From an uncultured beta proteobacterium (GTDB taxonomy: Bacteria; Pseudomonadota; Gammaproteobacteria; Burkholderiales; Burkholderiaceae), in NCBI GenBank assembly GCA_903871735.1, contig CAIQHU010000060.1, positions 62,001-126,000 on the forward strand: a stretch of DNA of 64,000 nucleotides, in the 5' to 3' direction. The position numbers and the translations under genes are program-made. Below are positions 26,827 through 37,238 of the stretch, one piece after another. Below the pieces are notes generated by a model. That model had not been told where the DNA came from. It saw only the letters and a program-made list of their open reading frames with translations, and ran no database searches. The first letter of the stretch is position 1; each line of letters starts with the position of its first letter.

Positions 26827-28767
26827 ATGTCCCTGAGTAATCCTGAGTATTCTGAGTCAAAGATTTTAAGACCGATCAATCTGCATCACGGTGATCATTC
26901 TCATAAAGGTAGTTTAAGAACTTTAATGTTAGGTGCCATTGGAGTTGTCTTTGGCGACATTGCGACTAGTCCTTTATATGCATTGAAAGAATGTTTTAGT
27001 CCGCAGCATGGTATCCCTTTTTCGAATGAGGCGGTATTTGGAGTTATTTCGATGGTGTTTTGGGCTTTTATGGTGGTTGTATCCATTAAGTATGTGATGT
27101 TTATCATGCGCGCTAGCAATCATGGCGAGGGTGGTATTTTGGCCTTGATGGCCTTAGCCCTGCGAACTGTACCCGTGGGATCTAAATCTGCGATGGCAAT
27201 TATGATGCTTGGTGTGTTTGGAGCCGCCATGTTTTATGGTGACGCGGTCATTACACCGGCTATTTCTGTTCTCTCAGCGGTTGAGGGTTTAGAAGTGGTT
27301 TCACCCGAATTAAAGCGTTTTGTTATTCCGATTACCCTGATAATTCTAATTGGTTTATTTTTAATTCAGAAGCGAGGCACATCGGTCGTTGGGATATTAT
27401 TCGGCCCGATTATGGTTATCTGGTTTTTAGTATTAGGTCTGATGGGCTTAGTTAATATTGTTGATTACCCGCAAATCCTAGCGGCTATTAATCCCTACTT
27501 CGCGTATGAATTCCTATATGAGCACTCTTTAGAAGCGTTTATTGTTTTAGGGGCGGTATTTTTAGTACTGACTGGTGCAGAAGCTTTATATACGGATATG
27601 GGGCATTTTGGAATCAAGCCGATTCGATATGTTTGGTTTTTTATTACCTTACCTTGTTTACTGCTTAATTATTTTGGTCAAGGTGCATTTCTGATTAATA
27701 ACCCAGAAGCAATTGTGAACCCATTCTTTTTAATGGTACCTGAGGCTGTGACATTTGCTCTTGTTTTATTAGCGACTGTAGCCACTGTGATTGCCTCGCA
27801 GGCTGTAATTTCTGGGACCTATTCGATGACTAGCCAAGCTATTTTGCTAGGCTTTATCCCAAAAATGAAAATTTCTTACACATCGGATAACGAAATCGGG
27901 CAGATTTATATGCCAACGATTAATTGGCTTTTGTTATTTATGGTGGTGGTGGTGGTTATAACTTTTAAAAGCTCAGCAAATTTAGCAGCCGCATATGGCA
28001 TTGCAGTAACCACGACAATGATTATTGACACGATATTAGCTGCAATTGTTATGAGTGTTGTTTGGAAATGGAATCCAACCTTTATTGCTCTAGTAATTGG
28101 CGCATTCATTGCTGTGGATTTATCCTTTTTCTCGGCCAATTTGTTAAAGATTGCTGAGGGTGGATGGTTCCCGATTTTAGTAGGCAGTATTTGTTTTCTA
28201 TTTTTAATGACATGGTATCAAGGCCGTAAAATTTTGCGAGAGAAAGCGATAGAGAAGGGCATTCCACTCGAGGGGTTTGTTAAATCTTTACAGGCTCATC
28301 CGCCGCATCGGGTAGAGGGGACTGCGGTATTTTTAACCGCGCACGTTGATTTTGTGCCAGTAGCGATGTTGCATAATTTAAAGCACAATCGTATTTTGCA
28401 TGAGCGCATTATTTTTCTCAAGATTAGCACATGGGACGTGCCTTATGTGAAGGAGTCGGAGCGGATTACGTTTAAGGATATGGGCAGTGAGATGTATTTA
28501 GCTAGAGCCATATATGGCTTTAAAGAAACCCCGGATATGTTACAGATCTTAAATGATTTAGCGAAATACAATAATTTAGAATGTGACTTGATGGAGACTT
28601 CATTCTTTTTAGCAAGGGATACGGTGATTGCATCGGCGATACCGGGTATGCCTTTATGGCGAGAAAAGATTTTTGCTTGGATGTTTCAAAACGCCGCTAA
28701 GCCATCGGATTTTTATCAGATTCCGACGAATCGGGTGGTTGAGTTAGGGGCTAAGATCGAAATTTAA
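26827..28767 (+). CDS. kup: low-affinity potassium transporter Kup
   Basis: A 646-residue membrane protein with about twelve hydrophobic segments and a C-terminal cytoplasmic domain. [23 protein letters not shown] is the typical KUP opening, and [11 protein letters not shown]-like text ([13 protein letters not shown]) and [11 protein letters not shown] are further family marks. It imports K+ with protons. The start is ATG 26827. A strong inverted repeat lies just downstream. Confidence 0.95.
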   Translation: MSLSNPEYSESKILRPINLHHGDHSHKGSLRTLMLGAIGVVFGDIATSPLYALKECFSPQHGIPFSNEAVFGVISMVFWAFMVVVSIKYVMFIMRASNHGEGGILALMALALRTVPVGSKSAMAIMMLGVFGAAMFYGDAVITPAISVLSAVEGLEVVSPELKRFVIPITLIILIGLFLIQKRGTSVVGILFGPIMVIWFLVLGLMGLVNIVDYPQILAAINPYFAYEFLYEHSLEAFIVLGAVFLVLTGAEALYTDMGHFGIKPIRYVWFFITLPCLLLNYFGQGAFLINNPEAIVNPFFLMVPEAVTFALVLLATVATVIASQAVISGTYSMTSQAILLGFIPKMKISYTSDNEIGQIYMPTINWLLLFMVVVVVITFKSSANLAAAYGIAVTTTMIIDTILAAIVMSVVWKWNPTFIALVIGAFIAVDLSFFSANLLKIAEGGWFPILVGSICFLFLMTWYQGRKILREKAIEKGIPLEGFVKSLQAHPPHRVEGTAVFLTAHVDFVPVAMLHNLKHNRILHERIIFLKISTWDVPYVKESERITFKDMGSEMYLARAIYGFKETPDMLQILNDLAKYNNLECDLMETSFFLARDTVIASAIPGMPLWREKIFAWMFQNAAKPSDFYQIPTNRVVELGAKIEI

Positions 28768-28776
28768 TGCTGGTAA

Positions 28777-28816
28777 TTGTTGATGGCTGGAGCAGTTCTG
28801 ATTATGCCATCAACAA
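28777..28816. terminator. inverted repeat between convergent kup and glutaryl-CoA dehydrogenase genes
   Basis: TTGTTGATGGC at 28777-28787 and GCCATCAACAA at 28806-28816 form a perfect 11-base stem with an 18-base loop. There is no strong T-run, but the position between two convergent genes suggests transcript ending for one or both. Confidence 0.5.
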
Positions 28817-28839
28817 ATCGTTTACTAAAAAGTGGTTGA

Positions 28840-30048
28840 TTAAAAAGCGGAGATGCCAGTAATCGCCCGGCCCAAGATGAGGGCGTGGATATCATGCGTG
28901 CCTTCATAGGTATTGACTACTTCTAGGTTAAGGAGGTGACGGATGATGCCATATTCATCGGAGATGCCATTACCGCCATGCATATCCCTTGCCATTCGTG
29001 CGATATCGAGGGCTTTACCACTCGAATTCCGTTTCATAATCGAGGTGATTTCTGGGGTAGCGGTTCCCTCATCTTTCATTCTTCCTAGGCGCAGGCAGCC
29101 CTGCAGTGCAAGACAAATATCAGTTTGCATATCTGCTAACTTCTTCTGGATGAGTTGATTTGCCGCTAGTGGTTTAGCAAACTGTTGGCGATCTAGGGTG
29201 TATTGGCGACTTGCACTTAAGCAAAACTCTGCCGCGCCCATGGTACCCCATGCGATCCCATACCGGGCAGAGTTCAAACAGGTAAAAGGACCTTTAAGAC
29301 CAGATACATTGGGTAGTTCATTTTCATGAGGAACAAAAACTTCGTCCATCACGACTTCCCCGGTAATGGAGGCACGTAATCCCATTTTCCCTGCCATTAA
29401 TGGGCTCGAGAGGCCTTTCATCCCTTTTTCAAGAAGATAGCCTCGGATCACACCATCATCATTTTTAGCCCAGATGACAAATAGATCTGCAATAGGTGCA
29501 TTGGAGATCCAAATTTTTGAGCCACTCAGGCTAAATCCACCTGGAACAGATTTGGCGCGCGTGATCATACTACCGGGATCGGATCCATGGTTGGGTTCTG
29601 TTAGTCCAAAGCAGCCGATGAGTTCGCCGGTAGCTAGGCGGGGCAAAAAGCGTTTCTTTTGTTCTTCGCTACCGAATTCATTGATGGGTACCATGACGAG
29701 TGAGGATTGCACGCTCATCATGGAGCGGTAGCCAGAGTCGACGCGTTCGACTTCTCTAGCGATGAGGCCATAGCAAACATAGTTTAATTCTGAGCCACCG
29801 TATTCAGAGGGGATAGTAGGGCCGAGTAGGCCAAGGCTGCCCATTTCTTGAAAGATGCTCGGATCACAGGTTTCATTGCGAAAGGCATGTAAGATTCTAG
29901 GCGCGAGTTGTCCTTGGGCATAATCTCTGGCGGCTTCCATAATCATGCGTTCTTCGGAACTTAATTGTTGGGTTAGAAGAAGTGGGTCTTCCCAAGAAAA
30001 AACTGGTTTCGCAGATTTAGTAGACATGCCATCTTTCGTAGTTTTCAA
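28840..30048 (-). CDS. gcdH: acyl-CoA dehydrogenase, probably glutaryl-CoA dehydrogenase
   Basis: A 402-residue flavoprotein. The N-terminal helical part reads [36 protein letters not shown] is the FAD-binding middle domain, with an [12 protein letters not shown] segment. The catalytic Glu is in [21 protein letters not shown]. This pattern fits glutaryl-CoA dehydrogenase, which makes crotonyl-CoA from lysine and aromatic breakdown. The start may be ATG 30048 or 30027. Confidence 0.88.
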   Translation of the reverse strand: MKTTKDGMSTKSAKPVFSWEDPLLLTQQLSSEERMIMEAARDYAQGQLAPRILHAFRNETCDPSIFQEMGSLGLLGPTIPSEYGGSELNYVCYGLIAREVERVDSGYRSMMSVQSSLVMVPINEFGSEEQKKRFLPRLATGELIGCFGLTEPNHGSDPGSMITRAKSVPGGFSLSGSKIWISNAPIADLFVIWAKNDDGVIRGYLLEKGMKGLSSPLMAGKMGLRASITGEVVMDEVFVPHENELPNVSGLKGPFTCLNSARYGIAWGTMGAAEFCLSASRQYTLDRQQFAKPLAANQLIQKKLADMQTDICLALQGCLRLGRMKDEGTATPEITSIMKRNSSGKALDIARMARDMHGGNGISDEYGIIRHLLNLEVVNTYEGTHDIHALILGRAITGISAF

Positions 30049-30132
30049 TTTTTGTGTGGACAGGTAAATCAGTTTAGACTAAATTACCCATAAAATTAAT
30101 TATAAATTACAAATAACATCAAACTGCAAACT

Positions 30133-30837
30133 ATGACAAAAAGAACATTTCGATACTACGATGTCATCGTTGTAGCATTTGTGACAGTTTTACTTTGTTC
30201 CAATTTAATCGGTGCTGGAAAAGCCGCCCAGGCTGACTTGCCTTTGCTAGGCACGGTTGTCTTTGGAGCGGGCATCCTATTTTTCCCCATATCTTATGTG
30301 TTTAGCGATATTTTGACTGAGGTATACGGTTATGCCTACGATCGAAGAGCGGTTTGGTGTGGCTTTGGAGCACTTATTTTTGCAACCTTGATGTCTATCA
30401 TTGTGATTCATCTAACACCAGCGCCCGGTGAATACAACACCCGATTACAAGATGGCTTGCAAGCAGTTTTTGGTAATACCTGGAGAATTGTCATAGGCTC
30501 TATGACCGCCTTTTGGTGTGGAAGTTTAATTAACGCATATGTTTTGGCCAAGATGAAGATTTGGTCGAATGGTAAGTATTTATGGATGCGCATGATTGGT
30601 TCAACGGCGGCAGGTGAACTGGTTGACTCTTCGATTTTTTACTTTGTAGCTTTTTATGGAATTTGGTCTACTCAGCAAGTCATTGAGGTTGCACTAGCCC
30701 AGTACGTTTTAAAAACTGGTTGGGAAATCTTAGCGGTACCATTTACGTACCGGATTGTGCAATGGCTAAAAGAAAAAGAGTCGGTTGATCATTATGATGT
30801 TACAACGAACTTTAACCCATTTAAAGCGAGTCTTTAG
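30133..30837 (+). CDS. queuosine precursor transporter (VUT/YhhQ family)
   Basis: A 234-residue membrane protein with about six hydrophobic segments. FPISYVFSDILTEVYGY is the family motif in the first half and RMIGSTAAGELVDSSIFY the second. Family members import 7-cyano-7-deazaguanine or preQ1 for tRNA queuosine. No other queuosine genes are nearby. Confidence 0.88.
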   Translation: MTKRTFRYYDVIVVAFVTVLLCSNLIGAGKAAQADLPLLGTVVFGAGILFFPISYVFSDILTEVYGYAYDRRAVWCGFGALIFATLMSIIVIHLTPAPGEYNTRLQDGLQAVFGNTWRIVIGSMTAFWCGSLINAYVLAKMKIWSNGKYLWMRMIGSTAAGELVDSSIFYFVAFYGIWSTQQVIEVALAQYVLKTGWEILAVPFTYRIVQWLKEKESVDHYDVTTNFNPFKASL

Positions 30838-30857
30838 TCAGCAAGTAGATTAATTGG

Positions 30858-31754
30858 TTAGTCTTCGGTAGTCGAGAAGAGTCGGGTATTGGCCGCTTGG
30901 TCTAGACCAAGGGCTTCTTTTAAAAAAGGTAGTACATCTTCTAACATTTGCTGCAATTGCCATGGTGGATTGATAACCCACATGCCGCTCGCAGCTAAGC
31001 CACTGCTAGTAGTGATTTGCTTGATTTGTAGTTCTGCTTGCAAGTAGGGTAAGTTTTTTTCGGCACAAAATGCTTGCAATTTTTTGGGTAAATTGTGGGC
31101 ATTTTTATTTGTCAGAATAGGATACCAAACCAAGTACACGCCTGTGGCAAAACGTTTTATGGCTGATTCAAGAGCGCTCATTACGTAGAGATAATCTTGT
31201 TGATCCTCATAAGAGGGGTCGATCAAACAAAGTCCTCGACGCGTTGGTGGTGGTAAAAATGCTTTCAGACCAGTAAAGCCATTGCTATGCTGTATTTGAA
31301 TATCTTGCCTAGCCAAGTTCTGACTCTGTTGATAGTGTTTGATATCTTTTTGTAATAAAGGAAAATCGCTAGGATGTAATTCAAAAAGGCGCAGTTTATC
31401 GTCTTGGCGCAGGGTTTGTAAAAAGAGTTGTGATGAACCCGGATAGTAACGGGTTTGTTCTTTGCTAAAATTGTGTCGCAATATTTCTTGCAAATAATCT
31501 TCTATACCTTGAGGGAGTATGGAAGTTTTTTTATTCTGGGAATAGGTATTTAAGGCAAGAACACCCTCATGCGCTTCTTGGCTAGTCATCGCAAAACGGT
31601 CTTGTAAATCATATAGACCCGCCCCAGCATGCGTGTCAATGAGCAGCAGGGGTGTTGGTTTTTTATGGAGAAGGCGAATCGTCGCTAAGAGGGTAATATG
31701 CTTTAGTACGTCCGCATGATTACCTGCATGAAATCCATGGCGATAACTAAACAT
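30858..31754 (-). CDS. rlmJ: 23S rRNA (adenine(2030)-N6)-methyltransferase RlmJ
   Basis: A 298-residue methyltransferase opening with the diagnostic MFSYRHGFHAGNHADVLKHI. LLLIDTHAGAGLYDL is the S-adenosylmethionine site and LCLIDPSYE the catalytic DPPY-type motif (here DPSY). It methylates A2030 of 23S rRNA. It is last in a run of minus-strand genes beginning at 36350. Confidence 0.93.
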   Translation of the reverse strand: MFSYRHGFHAGNHADVLKHITLLATIRLLHKKPTPLLLIDTHAGAGLYDLQDRFAMTSQEAHEGVLALNTYSQNKKTSILPQGIEDYLQEILRHNFSKEQTRYYPGSSQLFLQTLRQDDKLRLFELHPSDFPLLQKDIKHYQQSQNLARQDIQIQHSNGFTGLKAFLPPPTRRGLCLIDPSYEDQQDYLYVMSALESAIKRFATGVYLVWYPILTNKNAHNLPKKLQAFCAEKNLPYLQAELQIKQITTSSGLAASGMWVINPPWQLQQMLEDVLPFLKEALGLDQAANTRLFSTTED

Positions 31755-31768
31755 GGGTTATTTTTTTA

Positions 31769-32572
31769 TTAAGAATTTTTATTCTGAATCAACTGCCGAG
31801 CGATAATCATCCAGGTCGTCAAAATAATTAAAGCAAGGATATTTTGAATCGGTCGATTCATCAGAAAGTCCAGAGTCTCAAAAATCAGCATATACAAACA
31901 AAATATACTTGCCAACAAGACGACTTTAGCTGGCCAGGCTGATAGTGCCAAATATTTGCTATGTACTAAGTTAATGACTAAAGGTCCAATCAGTCCGCAG
32001 CACATGCCAACTGCTGAGCCTATCAGGACATCTTCTACCCAGTGCGCACCAACGGCAATTCTAGATAAGCCAGCGGCAATAGCTGGCAAAATAATCCAAT
32101 ACCAACGACTTCTCTGGATTTTTGGGATGGTGTAAAGAATAGCAAAAGCGATCGTAAAGGCAGTCATCGTATGGCCAGAAGGCATGCCATTACTGAGGAG
32201 TGGTTGGTCGATCAGATGAAACAGTTGATGGTCGATGATGCCAGCTGGACGGGGTGTATCAGCCCAGCTCTTTAGCCACATCGATGTTAAGGCAGCGCAC
32301 AAGCCAGAAATCAAACAAGCATAGAAATTTTTGGGAGCCACTAGTAAAAGTGGGAGTGTCAAGGCAAAAAGTGCCCAGCCGTTTCCGAAGAGGGATAGTC
32401 CAGTCCAAAGGATATCTGGATAATTGCTCGTGTACGTATTAATCCGTAAAAACCAAGCTTGATTATTGACCGACTGAAAGAAAAGTAACCAGATTGCAAA
32501 TGGGGTGAATGGCCACAGAAGAACGTAGGGCGTAAAAATTCTCTCAGACATGGGTTTGATAAACTGATTCAT
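31769..32572 (-). CDS. PAP2-family membrane phosphatase
   Basis: A 267-residue protein with about six membrane segments. The three PAP2 phosphatase motifs are present: KSWADTPRP, PSGHT and SRIAVGAHWVEDV. Such enzymes remove phosphate from lipid carriers such as undecaprenyl diphosphate or from phosphatidate. The start may be ATG 32572 or 32551. It is 2 bases after the GT9 gene, which suggests a role in an envelope glycan pathway. Confidence 0.88.
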   Translation of the reverse strand: MNQFIKPMSERIFTPYVLLWPFTPFAIWLLFFQSVNNQAWFLRINTYTSNYPDILWTGLSLFGNGWALFALTLPLLLVAPKNFYACLISGLCAALTSMWLKSWADTPRPAGIIDHQLFHLIDQPLLSNGMPSGHTMTAFTIAFAILYTIPKIQRSRWYWIILPAIAAGLSRIAVGAHWVEDVLIGSAVGMCCGLIGPLVINLVHSKYLALSAWPAKVVLLASIFCLYMLIFETLDFLMNRPIQNILALIILTTWMIIARQLIQNKNS

Positions 32573-32574
32573 CT

Positions 32575-33843
32575 TTAATCAAGCGACGCAGATAAAGGTA
32601 CTGGATTTAACCAAGTTTGCATCGCTTTTAAAACTTCCGATACTTGAATCACTTGCAGACATTGATTATCGATGCAGGGTGTCTTACGGTGGTTGGCAGC
32701 ACTCACGCAGGGTGAGCAGGCTAGTTGCGCATAGATCGGAATTGATTTACCAAGGGAGCCATACAAGGCAGGAGTTTCAGGGCCATATAAGACAACTGTT
32801 GGTAAAGGAGTTACTGCAGAAAAGTGACCCGGCCCAGAGTCATTAGTTACCATGACATCGGATACATGGTACAGCGCAGGGAGTTCTTCGAACTGCACAT
32901 GGCCCGCAAAATTAATCACTACAGGCAGATTAACCATGGTCCGAATATGTTCAGCATAGGCGATTTCACTCGGTGAGCCCGTAATTAAAAAGAGTGCTTC
33001 TGGCCAGCATTTTGCAGCCTCGATGATTAATTCAGCAAAGCGTTCTGGAGCCCAGCGCCTCTGTGGAAGCAGATCGCTGGCATTGGGATTAATTAAGATA
33101 ATTTTTGGGGGTAGGGTAACTGGCCCGACTGACCGATTGGACGCAGCTAGGGCAGTTTTAATACGTTGAGCAATAATTTCTTTTTCTAATGGAGTCACAG
33201 TGGCTTGCGCGAGTCGGACGGCATCATCCGGTATGTGAACTTTCGAGAAGGGTAATTCGATTTGGTTGGCAAAGGCGGCATGTACGAGCGCTAAAAAGTT
33301 CTTACTAATATGCAGATGGGGGTTGTAATGGACTGCATGGGTAAGTAATTTTCCACGCCACAAACCTTCCCCATGAAAGATGTGGTACCCAACGCGTTTA
33401 GAGGCTCCTGAGCAACCGGTTAAGAGAGCTGTAAAGCGCGAAAAAAGCTCTAAATCGATGACCGTATCGATCCGTAGAATGCGCAGACGAATGATGACTT
33501 TTAAAGTGCTCAAGAAGAGTGGCAATAGACCGCTAGAATCGATTGTGAGGATATGGGCTTTGGGAACGGTTTGAAGGAGATTTAAGCTGGCTTCATTACT
33601 TTTAAAAATTAAAAAATAGATTGCTGCGCCACGTTGGATAGTTTCTCGCATAGCAGGGTCAACGAGAATAGCGCTCCCCATTTCGGAGAGTTCGATAAAC
33701 AACACCCGTTTAGGCGGTTTGAGTGGGGAAGTCCATAGGCTTCGAATCAGGTCGCACAAGAAAACCAGCGGAGTGAGGATGGCGCATAACGGCACACCGA
33801 TTAGGTGATCGATCCGTCGCATAGTATCAACACGAATTGTCAT
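32575..33843 (-). CDS. glycosyltransferase family 9 (heptosyltransferase-like)
   Basis: A 422-residue protein of the heptosyltransferase family. The N-terminal half has KRVLFIELSEMGSAI, and the C-terminal half carries LINPNASDLLPQRRWAPERFAEL, then VTNDSGPGHFSAV, the sugar-nucleotide site of GT9. A hydrophobic stretch at about 15-35 may anchor it to the membrane. It also has several C-terminal cysteines (LACSPCVSAANHRKTPC), a pattern known in GT9 proteins. It is co-directional with PAP2 and GT39 genes. Confidence 0.88.
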   Translation of the reverse strand: MTIRVDTMRRIDHLIGVPLCAILTPLVFLCDLIRSLWTSPLKPPKRVLFIELSEMGSAILVDPAMRETIQRGAAIYFLIFKSNEASLNLLQTVPKAHILTIDSSGLLPLFLSTLKVIIRLRILRIDTVIDLELFSRFTALLTGCSGASKRVGYHIFHGEGLWRGKLLTHAVHYNPHLHISKNFLALVHAAFANQIELPFSKVHIPDDAVRLAQATVTPLEKEIIAQRIKTALAASNRSVGPVTLPPKIILINPNASDLLPQRRWAPERFAELIIEAAKCWPEALFLITGSPSEIAYAEHIRTMVNLPVVINFAGHVQFEELPALYHVSDVMVTNDSGPGHFSAVTPLPTVVLYGPETPALYGSLGKSIPIYAQLACSPCVSAANHRKTPCIDNQCLQVIQVSEVLKAMQTWLNPVPLSASLD

Positions 33844-33850
33844 GCCAATA

Positions 33851-34840
33851 TTATGACAGGTGTTCGTTTTTCCTGAGCATTAATTGGTAGGCGCCTGGTA
33901 AATAATTCACGATAGTCAGGAGCCCATAAAAGATCGAGGCAAGGATAACAAGGCTTGCCTCGATACCCCATAAGCCAAGAATAGCAGCCACCGATGTCTC
34001 CCGGATGCCCCAACCAGAGATGCTCAGAGGGAGGATCATTAGTAAGGCCATGGCAGGAATAGCAATCAACAGAGCCTCAATTGGGACACGAACTTGGCAA
34101 GCTTCTAAACATGCTAAAAATGCCAAAACATTTAAATAATGTATACCAGTTGCAACAGGAATTTGGATGAGATTATAGGGTGCACCCCAAGCAAAGATTG
34201 TTGGGTTAAAACTTTGCTTCGCTTGTATTTTTTGGAGTAAGTGTTGGTACAAAGAGCGAGTTTGAGGGATATATAAAAGAAGGCTGATCAGACTAGCTCC
34301 GATAAGCATAATGAGTAATAAAGTCCAGCCAAGACTAGGCACCCACTCGCCTAGCATAGTCCCACCAATCCCAAGTCCAAGTGCACCTAAAAGGCAACTA
34401 CCAGCAAGCCCTAAAGATCGGTCTAGAGCCACATTGATAAAGGATACAGATAAATTAGCGTCATGCGTAGCTTGTTTTTTACTGGCTTGATGGGCCTTGA
34501 GCGCGCGATAACTATCTCCTCCAAGAGTAGATGGCAGGCCTTGATTAATCAGTCCACCAGCAAAGTACCAAAGTACACAATCTTGAAAAGAGTTCTTATT
34601 ACTTCTACGCATGATGAGCGCCCAGCGCAGCCCCGATAGAATCGTACAAAAAAACATCAGTAATAAAGCCAGCAATAACCAGATTGGATTTATTAAAGGC
34701 AGCGCTAATTGAATTTTATGCCAGTCAATATTGGAGAAGGCGTAGAGTAGTAATAGACAGGAAAATACAATTCGTATGAGGGGTGAATATCGTTTCCAAT
34801 GACTTGGATTTGGAGCATTATTTGTTAGCTTGCTCATCAT
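33851..34840 (-). CDS. flippase-like integral membrane protein (LPG-synthase TM family)
   Basis: A 329-residue protein of around eight membrane segments, related to the membrane half of lysylphosphatidylglycerol synthase (UPF0104). LINQGLPSTLGGDSYRALKAH and later PLSISGWGIRETS are the family motifs. Its role in the cell is not defined; such proteins often sit in glycan and lipid gene groups. It overlaps the GT39 gene by 23 bases. Confidence 0.85.
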   Translation of the reverse strand: MMSKLTNNAPNPSHWKRYSPLIRIVFSCLLLLYAFSNIDWHKIQLALPLINPIWLLLALLLMFFCTILSGLRWALIMRRSNKNSFQDCVLWYFAGGLINQGLPSTLGGDSYRALKAHQASKKQATHDANLSVSFINVALDRSLGLAGSCLLGALGLGIGGTMLGEWVPSLGWTLLLIMLIGASLISLLLYIPQTRSLYQHLLQKIQAKQSFNPTIFAWGAPYNLIQIPVATGIHYLNVLAFLACLEACQVRVPIEALLIAIPAMALLMILPLSISGWGIRETSVAAILGLWGIEASLVILASIFYGLLTIVNYLPGAYQLMLRKNEHLS

Positions 34841-36350
34841 TTTTTTCTGGGCTTCTCATTGGATTAGGCTGTCCTTGCCAATTTTTGCAGAGGAAAAATT
34901 CAAATTTGGATAGATCTGTACCGAAGCGATTAATCGTTAGAGCATCAATGGACTGACAATTTTCAAAGGCATTTTTTTGAATGGGCAACTCAAAGGACAT
35001 TTGGGACCAGTTGAGTAAAATTGCTGACGATCCTATTGGGAGTTCACCAAACCACAGGTCAAATTGATCTTGTCGATTATCGAGGACAAAGACGGGTAAT
35101 GGCTTGGCATACCATGCAGTACGACTGCCTAAGGTCCAATTTTGGACAACTAGGTTACTAGTCTGATGTAGTTGACTTAGTTCTTGTAATTTTTCACCAG
35201 CTTGACTCCAACCATAGAGGTCTGCAATTGGATTTTTTTTACCGAGTTGATCATGCATGGAGACGGTCGGAATTCCGCCAAAAAATAAAAAAATAAAGCC
35301 AGTAAGACATAGGCCCAGTTGTAGGCCAATAAAAATTCTAATCCAAAATCGACGATGCATCGTCCAAGCATTTGCTAAACCAATTGCGCCAAAGGGGGCA
35401 AGTGCAACCCAGGCAGGTGAAGTCCAGTGCGGCAAGCTACTGCCACCACCAGATTGGATGGTGAAGATTGTAAAGGGGATGAAAAAAAAGCTGAGCAAAC
35501 AAGTTGGGCTTTGCAAAAAGCGTCGATAAGTCCAGATAATACCAAGGATGCAGAGTAATCCAAAACATATTATTTGATTGAGTAAGAAGCTAAATATGCG
35601 GCTAAATTTCCACTCGCCGCCAGCCCCATGACTCAATTGATAAGTAAAAGAAATCCAGTCGTTCTGATAATTCCAGATCCAGATTGGCAGAGTTAGTCCT
35701 GCTGCGATGCCTAGGCAAAGCCATAAGCCTGGTCTTTTGAAGATTAATAGTCCATGCCAGGTTATCAAGCAAACTGGAATACCAATCGCAAAGAAGATTG
35801 AGGTATATTTAGCGAGTGCAGATAGACCTAATACAAAACCAAGGATGATCCAGTCGTTGATGTCTTGGGGCTTTATTTGGTATTGAGACTGGCTGATTCG
35901 TAAGGTCAGAAGGATCATTGCTGGAACTAGAGCGATCAGTAGCGTATCTGGTAGGAGTCCAACGGCTAAAACATGCATTATCGGAGCCGCCAAGAGAATC
36001 AGGGCAGTCCACCAATGAACTGATTTTAAGCTTGGCTGGTCAAAAGAGTCTTGAAATATATAAACTAGATTTTTAGATATTTCCATGCTGATTAAGACAC
36101 AAATTAACCAGAGTAGTTGCGGTATTAAACGTATGACACCATCTGGCAGATTTAGCCAAACCGGGAAAAATTGTATCCAACCAACCAAGGGAGGGTGATC
36201 AAAGTAACTCCAATCCAGATGCTCTGCGTATAAGGCGTAGTGTGCCTCATCGACTGAAAAGTCTAGAAGAAACCCAAAGATAAGATGAATAATGACAGAA
36301 AGTCCCAGGACTGTAGCTGTAAATTTTGTCCAAGAAATTGACTGTCCCAT
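34818..36350 (-). CDS. glycosyltransferase family 39 (ArnT/PMT-like)
   Basis: A 510-residue protein of about eleven membrane segments. The first periplasmic loop carries DEAHYALYAEHLDWSYFDHPPLVGW, the catalytic acidic motif and DHPP of PMT_2 enzymes. These move a sugar from a polyprenyl-phosphate carrier to lipid A, protein or glycan. No gene making the donor lipid is adjacent. It begins the run that continues with the flippase-like, GT9 and PAP2 genes. Confidence 0.88.
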   Translation of the reverse strand: MGQSISWTKFTATVLGLSVIIHLIFGFLLDFSVDEAHYALYAEHLDWSYFDHPPLVGWIQFFPVWLNLPDGVIRLIPQLLWLICVLISMEISKNLVYIFQDSFDQPSLKSVHWWTALILLAAPIMHVLAVGLLPDTLLIALVPAMILLTLRISQSQYQIKPQDINDWIILGFVLGLSALAKYTSIFFAIGIPVCLITWHGLLIFKRPGLWLCLGIAAGLTLPIWIWNYQNDWISFTYQLSHGAGGEWKFSRIFSFLLNQIICFGLLCILGIIWTYRRFLQSPTCLLSFFFIPFTIFTIQSGGGSSLPHWTSPAWVALAPFGAIGLANAWTMHRRFWIRIFIGLQLGLCLTGFIFLFFGGIPTVSMHDQLGKKNPIADLYGWSQAGEKLQELSQLHQTSNLVVQNWTLGSRTAWYAKPLPVFVLDNRQDQFDLWFGELPIGSSAILLNWSQMSFELPIQKNAFENCQSIDALTINRFGTDLSKFEFFLCKNWQGQPNPMRSPEKNDEQANK

Positions 36351-36358
36351 CTATTTAT

Positions 36359-37144
36359 TTAGGCGGATGGGTTTTTAGAGTCTAAAAAGCTGTCTAGGCG
36401 ATAGGTTAGAACTAACGTGTCGCGCCAAGATTGACTCGGTTGATTGCGATCAATGGGTTGAATAGGGGTGGTTTCATGCAGCACTTTTTGATCATCGAGT
36501 AAGAGAATACTCAGTGGTGTGTCTAAAGTAAAGCGTTGGCCGTGGGGACTATCAGTAGCGAAGACTCGCGTTTCGCCCCCTTTGATAGCTTGTCGATCGA
36601 TTAAGAGAACAGCTACAAAATGGACACCATCGCGGTGAGCGCCTTCTGGTGTGGGGCGACCGATACCCCCTATCGTATCAATCCGAAATTGATGGATTTC
36701 AACAAACCACGTTGGCTTGTGGGGTACGTTGCGGGTTGGGCTATTTATTTGGGTTGCTGTGAAAATATCACCTAGTTGTACAAGGAGACTTTGCAGAGCA
36801 GGGTGATCGATAAATGCGGCATCACAAGGCGTGAACCACCGATCCATACCACCGTGCAGGGCATTATAGGACGTTGGTTGAAAATGTGGTCGGTAGGGAA
36901 CTATGGTCACATCATGGTGGTTAATCAAAACGCTCGCGTGTTTACGCTGACGATACTTGCCACCATCTTTTAAATATTGATCAGGCTCGAGGTGTTGCCA
37001 AAATAATGCCAACTCATCCCAGGATTGAAGGGGACATTGGCACAGATTAATCAGGTCATCAGCACGCAGCAGAGCAAAGCCATCTTGTTGCAGTGCTTGA
37101 GTTGCGCTTGCTAGGGGCGTATAGGGAGGAGAAAAAGAAATCAT
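36359..37144 (-). CDS. 2OG-Fe(II) oxygenase family protein
   Basis: A 261-residue protein of the 2OG-Fe_Oxy_2 type. PTPEGAHRDGVHFVAVLLID contains the HxD-type iron ligands, followed by GGETRVF, and the distal histidine is in DDQKVLHETTPI. The family includes amino-acid hydroxylases, but this member's substrate is unknown. It ends 8 bases before the GT39 gene on the same strand, though the link to glycan synthesis is uncertain. Confidence 0.82.
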   Translation of the reverse strand: MISFSPPYTPLASATQALQQDGFALLRADDLINLCQCPLQSWDELALFWQHLEPDQYLKDGGKYRQRKHASVLINHHDVTIVPYRPHFQPTSYNALHGGMDRWFTPCDAAFIDHPALQSLLVQLGDIFTATQINSPTRNVPHKPTWFVEIHQFRIDTIGGIGRPTPEGAHRDGVHFVAVLLIDRQAIKGGETRVFATDSPHGQRFTLDTPLSILLLDDQKVLHETTPIQPIDRNQPSQSWRDTLVLTYRLDSFLDSKNPSA

Positions 37145-37238
37145 TGGCTGTAAGCCTTCTATTTTATATCCAATGAGTATGCCATGTAAAATCTCCTGGC
37201 TTTACACAGACAATGGTTTTAAACAGCTAACGGAATAA

